Shown one piece after another: positions 50,966 to 59,203 of a stretch of 59,229 bases of DNA. The notes beneath the pieces were generated by a model. That model did no database searches. It had not been told where the DNA came from and was given only the letters and a program-made list of their open reading frames with translations. The first letter of the stretch is position 1, and each line of letters opens with the position of its first letter. A program made the position numbers and the translations under genes. Source of the stretch: Chloroflexota bacterium (GTDB lineage: Bacteria > Chloroflexota > Limnocylindria > Limnocylindrales > CSP1-4). The stretch spans positions 47,888-107,116 of the forward strand of contig CAKKPP010000014.1 in the NCBI GenBank assembly GCA_919901745.1, read 5' to 3'.

Positions 50966-51283
50966 GCACAGCTGGGCGAGCAGCACATCGATCGTGCCGA
51001 CCTGGATCCCGTTCCGGCGGCAGGCGTTCCGTGACTCGGCAGCCTCGGTATGGTCGGTCCTGTCGGGGACGAGCAACGGCAGCGACGCAAAGCGATCGAC
51101 GATGGCGTCGCGGGCCTTGGGCCCCTGGAAGCCCTGGAGCAGTTCCTGGAGCACGAGCCCGGTCGTGAAGACGCCCTCACCGCTGTCGAGGGCATCGCGC
51201 AAGCGCCGGACACCCGGCTGGCCGCCGGTCTCGTCGCGTCGCAGCGCCAGCGACCAAACGCTCGTGTCAACAAAGAGATTCAC
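50879..51283 (-). CDS. vapC: VapC-type PIN-domain toxin (second locus)
   Basis: 134 aa from the GTG at 51283. PIN acids: D in LFVDTSVWSLAL, E in LVLQELLQGF, D in QVGTIDVLLAQL and D in MLSADRDFAL. Its start overlaps the antitoxin stop by 4 nt (GTGA). The last 28 codons are also found as a fragment at 54297-54383. Confidence 0.88.
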   Translation of the reverse strand: MNLFVDTSVWSLALRRDETGGQPGVRRLRDALDSGEGVFTTGLVLQELLQGFQGPKARDAIVDRFASLPLLVPDRTDHTEAAESRNACRRNGIQVGTIDVLLAQLCVRHDLVMLSADRDFALMAPHVGFTIWEP

Positions 51284-51480
51284 GAACGCGATCGATCTGC
51301 CTTGTAATCGTAGGCCGGATCCCAATCCAGGGCGCCGAAGAGTTCCACCAGCCGCTTTTGCTCATGGCGCGCGACGTACTCACGCAAGGCGCGGGTAACC
51401 GCGGCCGTCTTGGTGCGCTCACCACTTACCTCGACGGCCCGATCCAGAAGGCGTGGGTCGATGTTCAGGTTGGTCGCCAT
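51280..51480 (-). CDS. vapB: VapB-type antitoxin (second locus)
   Basis: 66 aa. MATNLNIDPRLLDRAVEVSG then RTKTAAVTRALREYVARHEQ is the short VapB antitoxin fold (DUF2191-like), with a C-terminal toxin-binding tail LFGALDWDPAYDY. The ATG directly abuts a 28-bp inverted repeat. The toxin gene follows with a 4-nt overlap. Confidence 0.85.
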   Translation of the reverse strand: MATNLNIDPRLLDRAVEVSGERTKTAAVTRALREYVARHEQKRLVELFGALDWDPAYDYKADRSRS

Positions 51481-51508
51481 GTGCGGATGGTCGCACATGC
51501 ATCCGCAC
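51481..51508 (-). promoter_or_regulatory. Operator of the second vapBC locus
   Basis: GTGCGGATG (51481-51489) and CATCCGCAC (51500-51508) are perfect 9-bp arms with a 10-nt spacer, immediately upstream of the vapB start. Confidence 0.6.
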
Positions 51509-51720
51509 AACGTCAACGCCGTTTCACGCACCATTGGCGAGCGTTCGACGCCTGGACCGCTTCCACCGAAGCTGCCGTAATGGCAAGCGGATCGCCTTCA
51601 TCGGAGACGGAGACGCCATAGACGACGCCACGGACCTTGGCGGCCGTGAGCGGATCGAAGAAGGGGCGACCACCCTAACCGCAACGCGGAGTGGCCACTT
51701 CGACGCGTCGCCTCTCCGGG

Positions 51721-51990
51721 TCAGTCCTTCTGTTGCTCCCCGAGAGGCAACCAGCCTTCCCAGTACTGGACGCCCAGCTGATCCCGAATCCGCCGCTGGA
51801 TCTGGTGAAAGCGATCGATCCCGGGGCCGCCGACGTCAATGACCGTGGCATGCGCGACCACCTCGGCGAACTGATCGCTGGCGGCCGCCTCGGACTCGAT
51901 CGCGTCGAGGAAGGCCGTGGGGTCTCGGGAGACGAGGTCTTCGAGCAACGCGTCAGCCTCGCGCGTCGTACGCGTAGGTCCAGGAGACAC
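51721..51990 (-). pseudogene. Chimeric small ORF: RHS fragment joined to an immunity-like remnant
   Basis: 89 codons from a GTG at 51990. The first dozen codons are RHS DNA read in another frame; the true content seems to begin near READALLEDLVSRDP and ends YWEGWLPLGEQQKD. It looks like the 3' part of an acidic immunity-type gene whose 5' end was replaced by RHS sequence. It may still be translated from the new GTG. Confidence 0.4.
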
Positions 51991-52285
51991 CGTTGTCGGT
52001 GAGCGTCGCCGTGCGTCCGGCGCTGTCGTAGCTGACGGCGCAGGTCGGTGAGGTGCAGCTCGTCAGCTGGCCGTCGGCGCTGTAGGTGAACGAGCGGCCG
52101 GCCGCGGAGAGACGGTTGCCGGCGTCGTCGTAGGTGTAGCTCTCGTCGTTCGAGCCGGAGCTGCAGGCGGCTGCGGTGTTGCGGTAGAGGAGCTGGTTGC
52201 GCGCGTCGTAGCAGTAGCGCCGGTCCGAGCTCGCCGAGCCGTTCGACTCGTTGACGGTCGTCCGGTTGGCGTTGTCGTCGTAGGC
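51953..52285 (-). pseudogene. RHS/YD-repeat fragment without tip
   Basis: About 111 codons in the RHS frame: AYDDNANRTTVNESNG, GNRLSAAGRSF, SYDSAGRTATLTDNG and WTYAYDARG, then TGA (51955-51953). It corresponds to the internal piece at about 55800-56117 of the larger RHS module, is cut at both ends, and has no start codon or C-terminal tip. The frame stays open upstream to a TAG at 52330-52328. Confidence 0.75.
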
Positions 52286-52544
52286 AACTGGGCACGACCG
52301 AAGCAGAGGGACGACGGAGTTGCCGGTCTAGGCCGATACGAAGGCCGCCTGAAACGCTTGCGGCGAGGAGCATCACTGCCTTCTCGCATGAGACGCGTTG
52401 ACCTGGATCGGCGCCGGCCGCGCCCTCGGGCCTGGGCGAGCGCGAGCGATGACGGCAGCGCGCAAGCTTGCGGATGAGGATCTCGAGATAGCGGTCGAGG
52501 ACCGGGCTTTGGCTGCCGCGGCGTCGGACCAGCGATGGCTCCGT
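52286..52544. other. Gap without a supportable gene
   Basis: No ORF here shows recognisable composition or motifs. It separates the RHS fragment from the META-like gene and may hold recombination debris. Confidence 0.5.
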
Positions 52545-53015
52545 TCAGGGGTACCTTGTGAGCCTCAGAATCGAGCCGTCCCTCCCGATGATCCTGATCG
52601 CAGTCGGCGTCTCTACGGCCCACCCGTCTGCATTCGCCAGTGCCGTCGTTACGAGCCCGTCCTGATCGGCTAGGTCGCCAACGCACGCCCCTTCGCCTCG
52701 TGTAACGTCGCGGAACGAGATCGCGTCTCCGTCGGTGTCCAGCCCGTACTCGAACGTCAAGGCTCGACATCCCGTATCGACCACGACGCTCGCTGACGTC
52801 GAGTGAAAGGCCAGCGTTGGCGGTTGACGCTCAAACCGCTGGTCACCGAGTTGAACCGCTTGCCACGACGTTCCTCGAAGATCAACCTCGAGGGCCGGAG
52901 TTGGACTCCTGATCAGAATGATCAGGATCACGCCTGCCGCTCCCACCGCCACGGCGAAGATACGGCCTGCGGCCCGGAGCAAACGCGTGCGTCTCAGATC
53001 TCCGCGTTCCAACAT
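52545..53015 (-). CDS. Single-TM protein with META/HslJ-like domain, possible orphan immunity protein
   Basis: 156 aa from the ATG at 53015. One TM segment (FAVAVGAAGVILIILI, about residues 20-36) is followed by an extracytoplasmic part: LRGTSWQAVQLGD, PPTLAFHST, DTGCRALTFEYGL and ISFRDVTRGEGACVG resemble the META/HslJ fold with two Cys. In an array of toxin tips it may be an immunity protein; equally it may be an unrelated envelope protein. Base composition is less GC-rich than the flanks. Confidence 0.5.
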   Translation of the reverse strand: MLERGDLRRTRLLRAAGRIFAVAVGAAGVILIILIRSPTPALEVDLRGTSWQAVQLGDQRFERQPPTLAFHSTSASVVVDTGCRALTFEYGLDTDGDAISFRDVTRGEGACVGDLADQDGLVTTALANADGWAVETPTAIRIIGRDGSILRLTRYP

Positions 53016-53147
53016 TCCTCGAGTCCAGCGAGGCGGCCCGGCGTGCTCGACGCGACACCCCGAAGAACCCGAAGTGTGGCATGTCGGATAGCTGCCAGCC
53101 ACTGGGTATCTCGAACCTGCGTTCGCCTGGCCAGCCGCGAAGCAGGA

Positions 53148-53471
53148 CTAGTCGAACTCGTCGGCGGGTCCGTCGATGAGATCGTCCTGACGGGCTCGCA
53201 GGCGCTGCTGCAGCCTGTAGAAAGCGTCGGCCCTGGCAGTGGCAACCCCACCGACGTATGCCTGGTCGACGAAGTGATAGATGACGGGGTCTGCCATTGC
53301 GGCTGCCTCGATCCGCGAGATGAAGCGCTCGTCATGTTCGTACACAAAGTCCTCGAGGAAGTCCAGGCCCGCCGCAGAGTTAGGTTGGTCGCGGATGAAG
53401 TCCAGGACCAACGGCCACGCCTTCTCCGGATCCGTCTCTACCAGCGCATGGAGATCATCGAAGTCTCCCAC
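53148..53471 (-). CDS. Small acidic protein, DUF6869-like immunity candidate
   Basis: 107 aa from GTG. ETDPEKAWPLVLDFIRDQP, AAGLDFLEDFVYEHDERFISRI (seen as its parts) and MADPVIYHFVDQAY suit small all-helical DUF6869-type proteins found in toxin-immunity loci (from memory). No toxin tip immediately precedes it on the minus strand, because a duplicated HAD segment is inserted there. Orphan immunity is inferred. Confidence 0.5.
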   Translation of the reverse strand: MGDFDDLHALVETDPEKAWPLVLDFIRDQPNSAAGLDFLEDFVYEHDERFISRIEAAAMADPVIYHFVDQAYVGGVATARADAFYRLQQRLRARQDDLIDGPADEFD

Positions 53472-53586
53472 TCATCCCTACTCTCGAACCACTACACGGC
53501 AACGAATCGGTTCTGATCTGATCCTATTAGTTCGAATAAGAGCGGGCGTATCCGGGGACACGGCTTGGGCGCCGCTGCCCGGGGGT

Positions 53587-54252
53587 GGGCGCTGGGTCTG
53601 CCTCGACGTCGGCGAGACGCTGATCGACGAGACGCGGATCTGGGCCACTTGGGCCGAGGTTCTCGGCGTCCCGCGGCTGACGTTCATGGCGCTGCTCGAG
53701 GCGGCGATCGCCCGCGGCGGCGAGCACCACGACGCGTTCGTCGGTCTCGGGGTGCGCGACTGGCGGGCGCTCATCCCGATCGTCGACGCGGCGTTCGCCG
53801 GATTTCGCGACGAGGACCTCTACCCGGACGCCCGACAGGTCGTCCCGGCGCTGCGTGAACGCGGCTACCGGGTCGCGGTGATCGGCAATCAGCCGGCGTC
53901 GCGCGGGCCGGATCTGCGGGCGCTCGGGATCGAAGCGGACGCGATGGCGATGTCCGACGAGCTCGGCGTGGCCAAGCCTGATCCGGCGTTCTTCGTCCGG
54001 GCGCTCGAGGTCATGGGTTCGCCGGACCCCGCGGACGTCGCCTACGTCGGTGACCGGATCGACAACGACGTGATCCCCGCGGCGGCCGCCGGGATGCGCG
54101 CCGTGTGGATCCGGCGCGGCCCGTGGGCCGCGATCCAAGCGTCAGGGCGGCTGGACCCGGAGCTGTCCGATCGCCTGCCCGCGACGCCGACGGTCGACTC
54201 GCTGACCGAGCTGACGAACCGGATCGGAGAGGCATTCTCCGCGCGCCTGTGA
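53587..54252 (+). pseudogene. HAD hydrolase duplicate lacking a start codon
   Basis: Reads through the full HAD length and stop (motifs WVCLDVGETLID, GVAKPDPAFF, YVGDRIDNDVIPA), but no in-frame ATG, GTG or TTG precedes motif I before the overlapping DUF6869-like gene. It appears cut at the duplication joint. CTG at the position matching the original GTG is the only near-start. Substitutions are mostly conservative, so it may still have been under selection. Confidence 0.65.
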
Positions 54253-54296
54253 CGTGCAGGTCGCGCCGTCGCCGGCACAAGCGGTGGGCGCGTTGG

Positions 54297-54383
54297 TCAG
54301 GGTTCCCAGATTGTCAGTCCGACATGTGGCGCCATGAGCGCGAAGTCACGGTCGGCGGACAACATGACGAGGTCATGGCGGAC
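54297..54383 (-). pseudogene. vapC 3' fragment
   Basis: The last 28 codons of the second vapC (VRHDLVMLSADRDFALMAPH and on to IWEP), with 5' sequence replaced. It has only the last PIN Asp and no antitoxin. Confidence 0.75.
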
Positions 54384-54774
54384 GAGTTCGCGACGCTGAG
54401 TTGGTCGCACCATCAGCTGCGGACCCGCTAGATGCAGCGACAACCAACCAAGAAAACCCCAATAGGCCGAGCAACGGGCCAACCGTGAAAAGCTCAAAGT
54501 TGCCGACCCTGACCAGCCCCATGGTCGCGATGATCATAGAATAGAGGGCCACCGATCGAACGACGCGTGGCGCGCCTCGGTTCGCGTCGTAGAGCGACGC
54601 TGCGACAAGGCCGATCGCCATTAGCAGGACGAGGACTGACCCGATCGTCGCGAGGCGGATGTTGGCCGCCTCGCGGACAGGCAAGACGGCGACGGCAGCC
54701 CAAGCCGCGGCGAGAAGGACGGCACCTTGCCGGGCTAGTTTGTTTGTCGTGCGTCGTTCTCCTGCAAATGTCAA
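54373..54774 (-). CDS. Four-TM protein, candidate immunity protein for RHS tip 1
   Basis: 133 aa from a TTG whose TTGA overlaps the RHS module stop, so it is translationally coupled to the tip. TM segments: LLAAAWAAVAVLPV, TIGSVLVLLMAIGLVAASL, VALYSMIIATMGLVRVG and TVGPLLGLLGFSWLVVAA. A membrane immunity protein would suit a membrane-active toxin. Its 3' end runs 11 nt into the duplicated HAD segment, so the native C-terminus may have been altered. Confidence 0.6.
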   Translation of the reverse strand: MTFAGERRTTNKLARQGAVLLAAAWAAVAVLPVREAANIRLATIGSVLVLLMAIGLVAASLYDANRGAPRVVRSVALYSMIIATMGLVRVGNFELFTVGPLLGLLGFSWLVVAASSGSAADGATNSASRTRPP

Positions 54775-56621
54775 ATCACTGGCGGCAAACAGTAGCACGA
54801 GACCGGCAGGCGGGTGAGCCCGATGAACCCCGTCCGATACAGCAGGTAGTCCCAGCACCTCGTCGTCTTGGCGTAGACGTGGGTCGACTTCGCCAACGAG
54901 GTCAAGTATCCCGAACTGAAGATATGGTAGAGGCCGTTCACCACGTACGCTCTGTTTGGGTAGTAGGAGTTTGTATAGACGGTGTAGGTCGTCAACTCCC
55001 CCGTTTTGGGCGAGAGCCTGCCGGCCCCGATCGCGCATGCGATGCCGAGGAGCCCCGCCGCTGCGGGATGTTTGATGGGATTCCCCAGGGCCCAGCATGC
55101 CGCTCCGGCCAGACCGTTGAAGATATCCAGGATGACCTGGTCGTTCTTCCACGACTTGTAGAAGACGGTTCGCAAATACAGGCCCGACGGGTCGACCTTG
55201 CTTGTCGGGGAGTTCGCCGCGTACCCGTACCCGTTCGCCTCGGCCCGAGCCGGATCCGGCTGCAGGAAGCGCCCGAGCGCCGGGCTGTAGTGGCGGGCAT
55301 GCATGTACAGGAGGCCGAGCCCGAAGGCGTCGTCCCACTGGACGTCGAAGGCGCCGACGTACAGGTAGCGGAAGCCGAGATCGCCGATCGAGTTGTGGGT
55401 GGCGGTCGTCGGCGCCCCCCACGTCCCGTAGGTGTAGCTGTTGGCCAGGGTCAGCGTGCCGTCGCCGTTCATCCGCCACAGCCCGGTCGCGTCGCCGTGG
55501 CCGTTCCAGACGACGAGGTACGTGCCGGCGTCGGTCTGACCACTGGGCACGATGACCTTCTGGATCGTGCCCGCGTCGTTGGTCACGAACTCTCTTGTGA
55601 GGGTGCCGTTGACCACCTCGGCCACGACCGCCCCGCCGTGGTAGCGAAAGTCGGTGGTGGTGACCGGGCTGCCCGCCGCCGGGGTCGCCACGATCTTCGT
55701 GCGATGGCCCTCGCCGTCGTAGGTGAAGACGACCGTGTCGACCGAGCCACCGCAGGCGGTGCCCTTGCAGGCGGTCACGAGCCGTCCCGCGGCGTCGTAC
55801 TGGTAGGTCCAGGACGACCCGTTGTCGGTGAGCGTCGCCGTGCGTCCGGCGCTGTCGTAGGAGACGGTGCAGCTCGGTGATGAGCAGCTCGTCAGCTGGC
55901 CCTCGGCGCTGTAGGCGAACGAGCGGCCGGCCGCGGAGAGACGGTTGCCGGCGTCGTCGTAGCTGTAGGCCTCGTCGTTGGCGCCGGCGCTGCAGGCGGC
56001 GCCGGTGTTGCGGTAGGTGGGCTGGTTGCGCGCGTCGTAGCAGTAGCGCCGGTCCGAGCTGGCCGAGCCGTTCGACTCGTTGACGGTCGTCCGGTTGTCG
56101 TTGTCGTCGTAGGCGTAGGTCGTCGAGCCGGTGGCGCTCGTGGAGGAGCAGGCGTGGCCCCCAGCGAGCGTGCACAGCTGCTGGCTGATCGCCGTCAGGC
56201 GGTGCTCGGCGTCGTAGCTAAAGAGGCTCTGGTGTTCCTTCGTGCCGTCGGTGCCTGTCGGGGTGTACACCGCCAGGGGCTGGTAGTTGTGGTCGGGGTC
56301 GTAGCTGGTCGTCTGGTTGGTCGCGCCCTCGGCCAGGCCGATCCGTCCGCCGCGCGCGTCCCAGGTCGACGTGGTCGAGCTCGTCGGCGGGTTGGTCCAC
56401 GGGGTCGTGCCGACCGGGTAACAACTCCCGACCGTGGCCGACGGCTGCCAATAGCAGCGATCGATGGAGTTGCCGACCGGATCGTAGGTCGTCTTGACCG
56501 TCGAGCCGTCGGCGCGCGCCTCGGTCTGGACCTGATCGAGCGGGTTGACCGTGAACGTCGTCGTCGTCGTCGCGCCCGACTTCCTGACCGCGACCGTGAG
56601 GGCGTTGCCGGCCCCGTAGCG
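54771..56621 (-). pseudogene. 5'-truncated RHS module with C-terminal toxin tip 1
   Basis: 617 open codons that begin right after the TAG of the Clp_N-like gene, in the same frame and without a start; the first in-frame start is GTG at 56270 (499 aa). YD repeats (TTYAYDDNDNRTTV, SYDSAGRTATLTDNG, RFLQPDP) end in the RHS core mark YMHARHYSPALGRFLQPDP and DPSG (55193-55182). The 136-aa tip has a hydrophobic part (AGLLGIACAIGAG), many Tyr/Thr and several Cys; no toxin family recognised. The tip is less GC-rich than the core. Confidence 0.75.
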
Positions 56622-57413
56622 CTAGCTTCGAAGCTCCCGCAGAATTGACCGTGCGCCCTCGAGCGAGACGCCTCGCTTGGACAGAGCCTGAGCCGCCGAC
56701 GTTTCTGATGCGGCGATCAAGCCCAGAAGGACATGCGCGGATCCGGCCACGCTGTCCCCGAGCCGAAGGGCCTCGTGCCGACCCGAACTTGTTACGCGCC
56801 CGACGAGGCTACCTGAATCGGCGCCATGACGCGGGTCCGGACCGCACTCGCCTAGGATATCCGGCGTCACACGAAGCCAGGTTAGCAATGCCGCCGATCG
56901 AAGCGTGGGCTCAAACAAGACCGTGAGAATGTCAGCCGAACGAGGGGCCCGGCCACGAGTGAGCTCATTAGCCCTTTCAAGCACAGCTTCCAGCTCAAAC
57001 TCGAGGGGCAAAGAAGGGATGCTTCCTGGGGCGGCGTCCGACACACCGTGGCGGGTCGCGGAAGCTCGTAGGCCACGCTGTCCTACGGACTCGATGACAG
57101 CTTCCACCAAGACGGGGTCGAACCCGCTCGCGATAAGGCGAGCCTGCAGGCCACTTGTGTCGAAGCGTCGTTGTCTCGCGGATAGGCCGCTGCGACGCTC
57201 TTCAGCTTGCATCCCAATCTCGGAGGCATTGTATGACACGCCCATGCCAGCGAGTTCCGCGTCGGCGCCAAGCAAGATCAACGTTGCCACTGAGCGCCCC
57301 ACGCGCTCGATCGCTTCTGGCTCGGAAGGGCTTCCAAAGGCTCGCTCAAGGTCAACAATGGATCTTCTAAGGTCCTCAAGAGCCCTTTCGATCGCCGTCC
57401 TGCCTACATTCAC
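56622..57413 (-). CDS. Clp_N-like helical-repeat protein, candidate immunity protein for RHS tip 2
   Basis: 263 aa from GTG, 9 nt after the tip 2 stop. Residues about 145-262 read like the Clp N-domain repeat: RSADILTVLFEPTLRSAALL and AHVLLGLIAASET, then LSKRGVSLEGARSIL. There is no AAA+ ATPase, so it is not ClpA/C. Its position directly after a toxin tip suggests immunity. Its TAG is followed at once, in frame, by the next RHS module. Confidence 0.6.
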   Translation of the reverse strand: MNVGRTAIERALEDLRRSIVDLERAFGSPSEPEAIERVGRSVATLILLGADAELAGMGVSYNASEIGMQAEERRSGLSARQRRFDTSGLQARLIASGFDPVLVEAVIESVGQRGLRASATRHGVSDAAPGSIPSLPLEFELEAVLERANELTRGRAPRSADILTVLFEPTLRSAALLTWLRVTPDILGECGPDPRHGADSGSLVGRVTSSGRHEALRLGDSVAGSAHVLLGLIAASETSAAQALSKRGVSLEGARSILRELRS

Positions 57414-57422
57414 CTTCGGATC

Positions 57423-58574
57423 CTAGCAGGGAACCTTCCATGTGCCACCGATGACTAACGGATTGCCGATCGCTACCGGATTGCTCCTTAGCAATCTCGC
57501 TGAGACGCGATATGGACTCCCACAGACGACCTGTTTCAAATATCCGCGGGTAGAGTAGATGGTCTCGGCTCCCCAAATGGTGGTCTTGAACGGTCCACTT
57601 ACTACGCTCCAGCCTCGGCCTACGAAGAACGAATCCATTTGGACCGAGATGTCGACAAGAATCCACGGCCACGTGGAAACCCACGTCCAGCCAAAAATCA
57701 TCTGCTTGAGCAGGCCTTTGTCGAAAAAGCCTCCGCCGAAGAGGGTTAGGCGGTTCGCCCAGACGATCAGCAACGCGGACGTCAGATGGCCGCCCGGATC
57801 GACGTTGGTGATTGGCCCGTTTCCCGCATACCCATACCCATTTGCCTCGGCTCGCGCCGGATCGGGCTGCAGGAAGCGACCCAGGGCCGGGTGATAGTGG
57901 CGGGCATGCATGTAGTGGAGACCCAGCCCGAAGGCGTCGTCCCAGGCGACGTCGTAGGCGCCGACGTAGAGGTAGCGGAAGCCGAGATCCGAGATGCCGT
58001 TGTGGGTGGCCGTGGTCGGCCTGCCCCACGTGCCGTAGGTGTAGCTGTTGGCCAGGGTGAGCGTGCCGTCGGCGTTCATGCGCCACAGGCCGGTCGCGTC
58101 GCCGTGGCCGTTCCAGACGACGAGGTAGGTGCCGGCATCGCTCTGGCCTGAGGGCACGACGACCTTCTGGATGGTGCCCGCGTCGTTGGTCACGAACTCG
58201 CGGGTGAGGGTGCCGTTGACGACCTCGGCCACGACCGCGCCGCCGTGGTAGCGAAACTCGGTGGTGGTGACCGGGGAGCCCGCCGCCGGGGTGGCCACGA
58301 TCTTGGTGCGGTGGCCCTCGCCGTCGTAGGAAAAGGCGACCGTGTCGACCGAACCACCACAGGTCGTGCCCTTGCAGGCGGTCACGAGCCGTCCCGCGGC
58401 GTCGTACGCGTAGGTCCAGGAGACACCGTTGTCGGTGATGCTCGCCGTGCGCCCGGCGCTGTCGTAGGAGACGGTGCATGACGGCGAGGTGCAGCTCGTG
58501 AGCTGGCCCGCGGCGCTGTACGTGAACGAGCGGCCGGCGGCGGTCAGCCGATTGCCGGCGCCGTCGTAGGCCTC
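57423..58574 (-). pseudogene. 5'-truncated RHS module with C-terminal toxin tip 2
   Basis: 384 open codons from just after an in-frame TGA (58577-58575); the first in-frame start is GTG at 58385 (320 aa). The RHS part is nearly identical to module 1 (SFDYDGEGHRTKI-type repeat, HYHPALGRFLQPDP), and the core ends at DPGG (57800-57789). The 121-aa tip is Trp-rich and hydrophobic (WVSTWPWILVDISV, FFVGRGWSVVSG) and unrelated to tip 1. Family unknown. Confidence 0.72.
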
Positions 58575-58723
58575 TCAGCGGCCGGTCAGATCGGCCCGGA
58601 CCGTCCCCGAACGAGCGTCCAAGACCCGATCGGCGCGGATGAGAAGGCTCCCGCCAAGCGCGAAGGCGTAGTCCTGAGCGTCGGATCGGCCTGTGCCTTG
58701 GTGACGCCTGGTAAGAGTGAGTT

Positions 58724-59203
58724 TCAGCGTAGATCAACTTCCACAATGTCCGATAGCAGGACTTCATGACCGGGCCCGGAATGAAGCGAGATACGTATTC
58801 GCAACCGTGTCGATCCCTGACGCGGAGCTGGGACGATCACAGCCTCCCCTTGCGCCATTCCTTCCGACGACGTCCATCTCGCGACGAACACCTGGTACCG
58901 CTCGTCGACATCAGCACTGACGGCGAATTCCGGCAGGCGAACTTGGGCATCTGGCGGCGCTTTCGCACGCCAATGCAGCAACGATCCAGCCGTTCGGATC
59001 TCAAGGGCAAGTACTTCGACGCTCACCTCTTCCCGTGCGAGAGCTCGGCCGATCGCCACAACGCGCTCAAGGCGGCTGCGCTCTACAGCGTCATACTTCA
59101 TCGCGGCGTCCACGAGTCTCGTTGACTCCGCGTCGGAAGGATCGACCCAGTCCACAAGCCACCTCCGTGCCGGGGCCCTGTCTGTCAGGCTGAGCTGAGA
59201 CAC
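58724..59203 (-). CDS. Unknown protein, possible immunity protein of an RHS toxin beyond the window
   Basis: 159 aa from GTG at 59203. A helical N-terminal half (DAAMKYDAVERSRLERVVAI) is followed by a beta-rich part (LLHWRAKAPPDAQVRLPEFA, RIRISLHSGPGHEVLLSDIV). No signal peptide or TM. By the order toxin tip then immunity gene in this array, its toxin would lie to the right of 59229. Family not recognised. Confidence 0.55.
   Translation of the reverse strand: MSQLSLTDRAPARRWLVDWVDPSDAESTRLVDAAMKYDAVERSRLERVVAIGRALAREEVSVEVLALEIRTAGSLLHWRAKAPPDAQVRLPEFAVSADVDERYQVFVARWTSSEGMAQGEAVIVPAPRQGSTRLRIRISLHSGPGHEVLLSDIVEVDLR

Larger units (their letters stand above)
53587..54383. repeat. 797-bp duplicated segment, copy B
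   Basis: Gapless counterpart of 50169-50965; ends at GAGGTCATGGCGGAC. Inserted between the DUF6869-like gene and the RHS tip immunity gene. Confidence 0.85.

Noticed and set aside
52398..52673. 91-codon plus-strand frame
   Set aside because: Overlaps the META-like gene antisense and shows no family pattern.
54373..56175. 600-codon frame covering the RHS module
   Set aside because: Upstream of 54774 it is an out-of-frame reading of YD repeats (Arg-rich); only the part from TTG 54774 has membrane-protein content.
57376..58767. 463-codon frame opposite phase to RHS module 2
   Set aside because: Arg/His/Gly-rich out-of-frame reading of RHS repeats.
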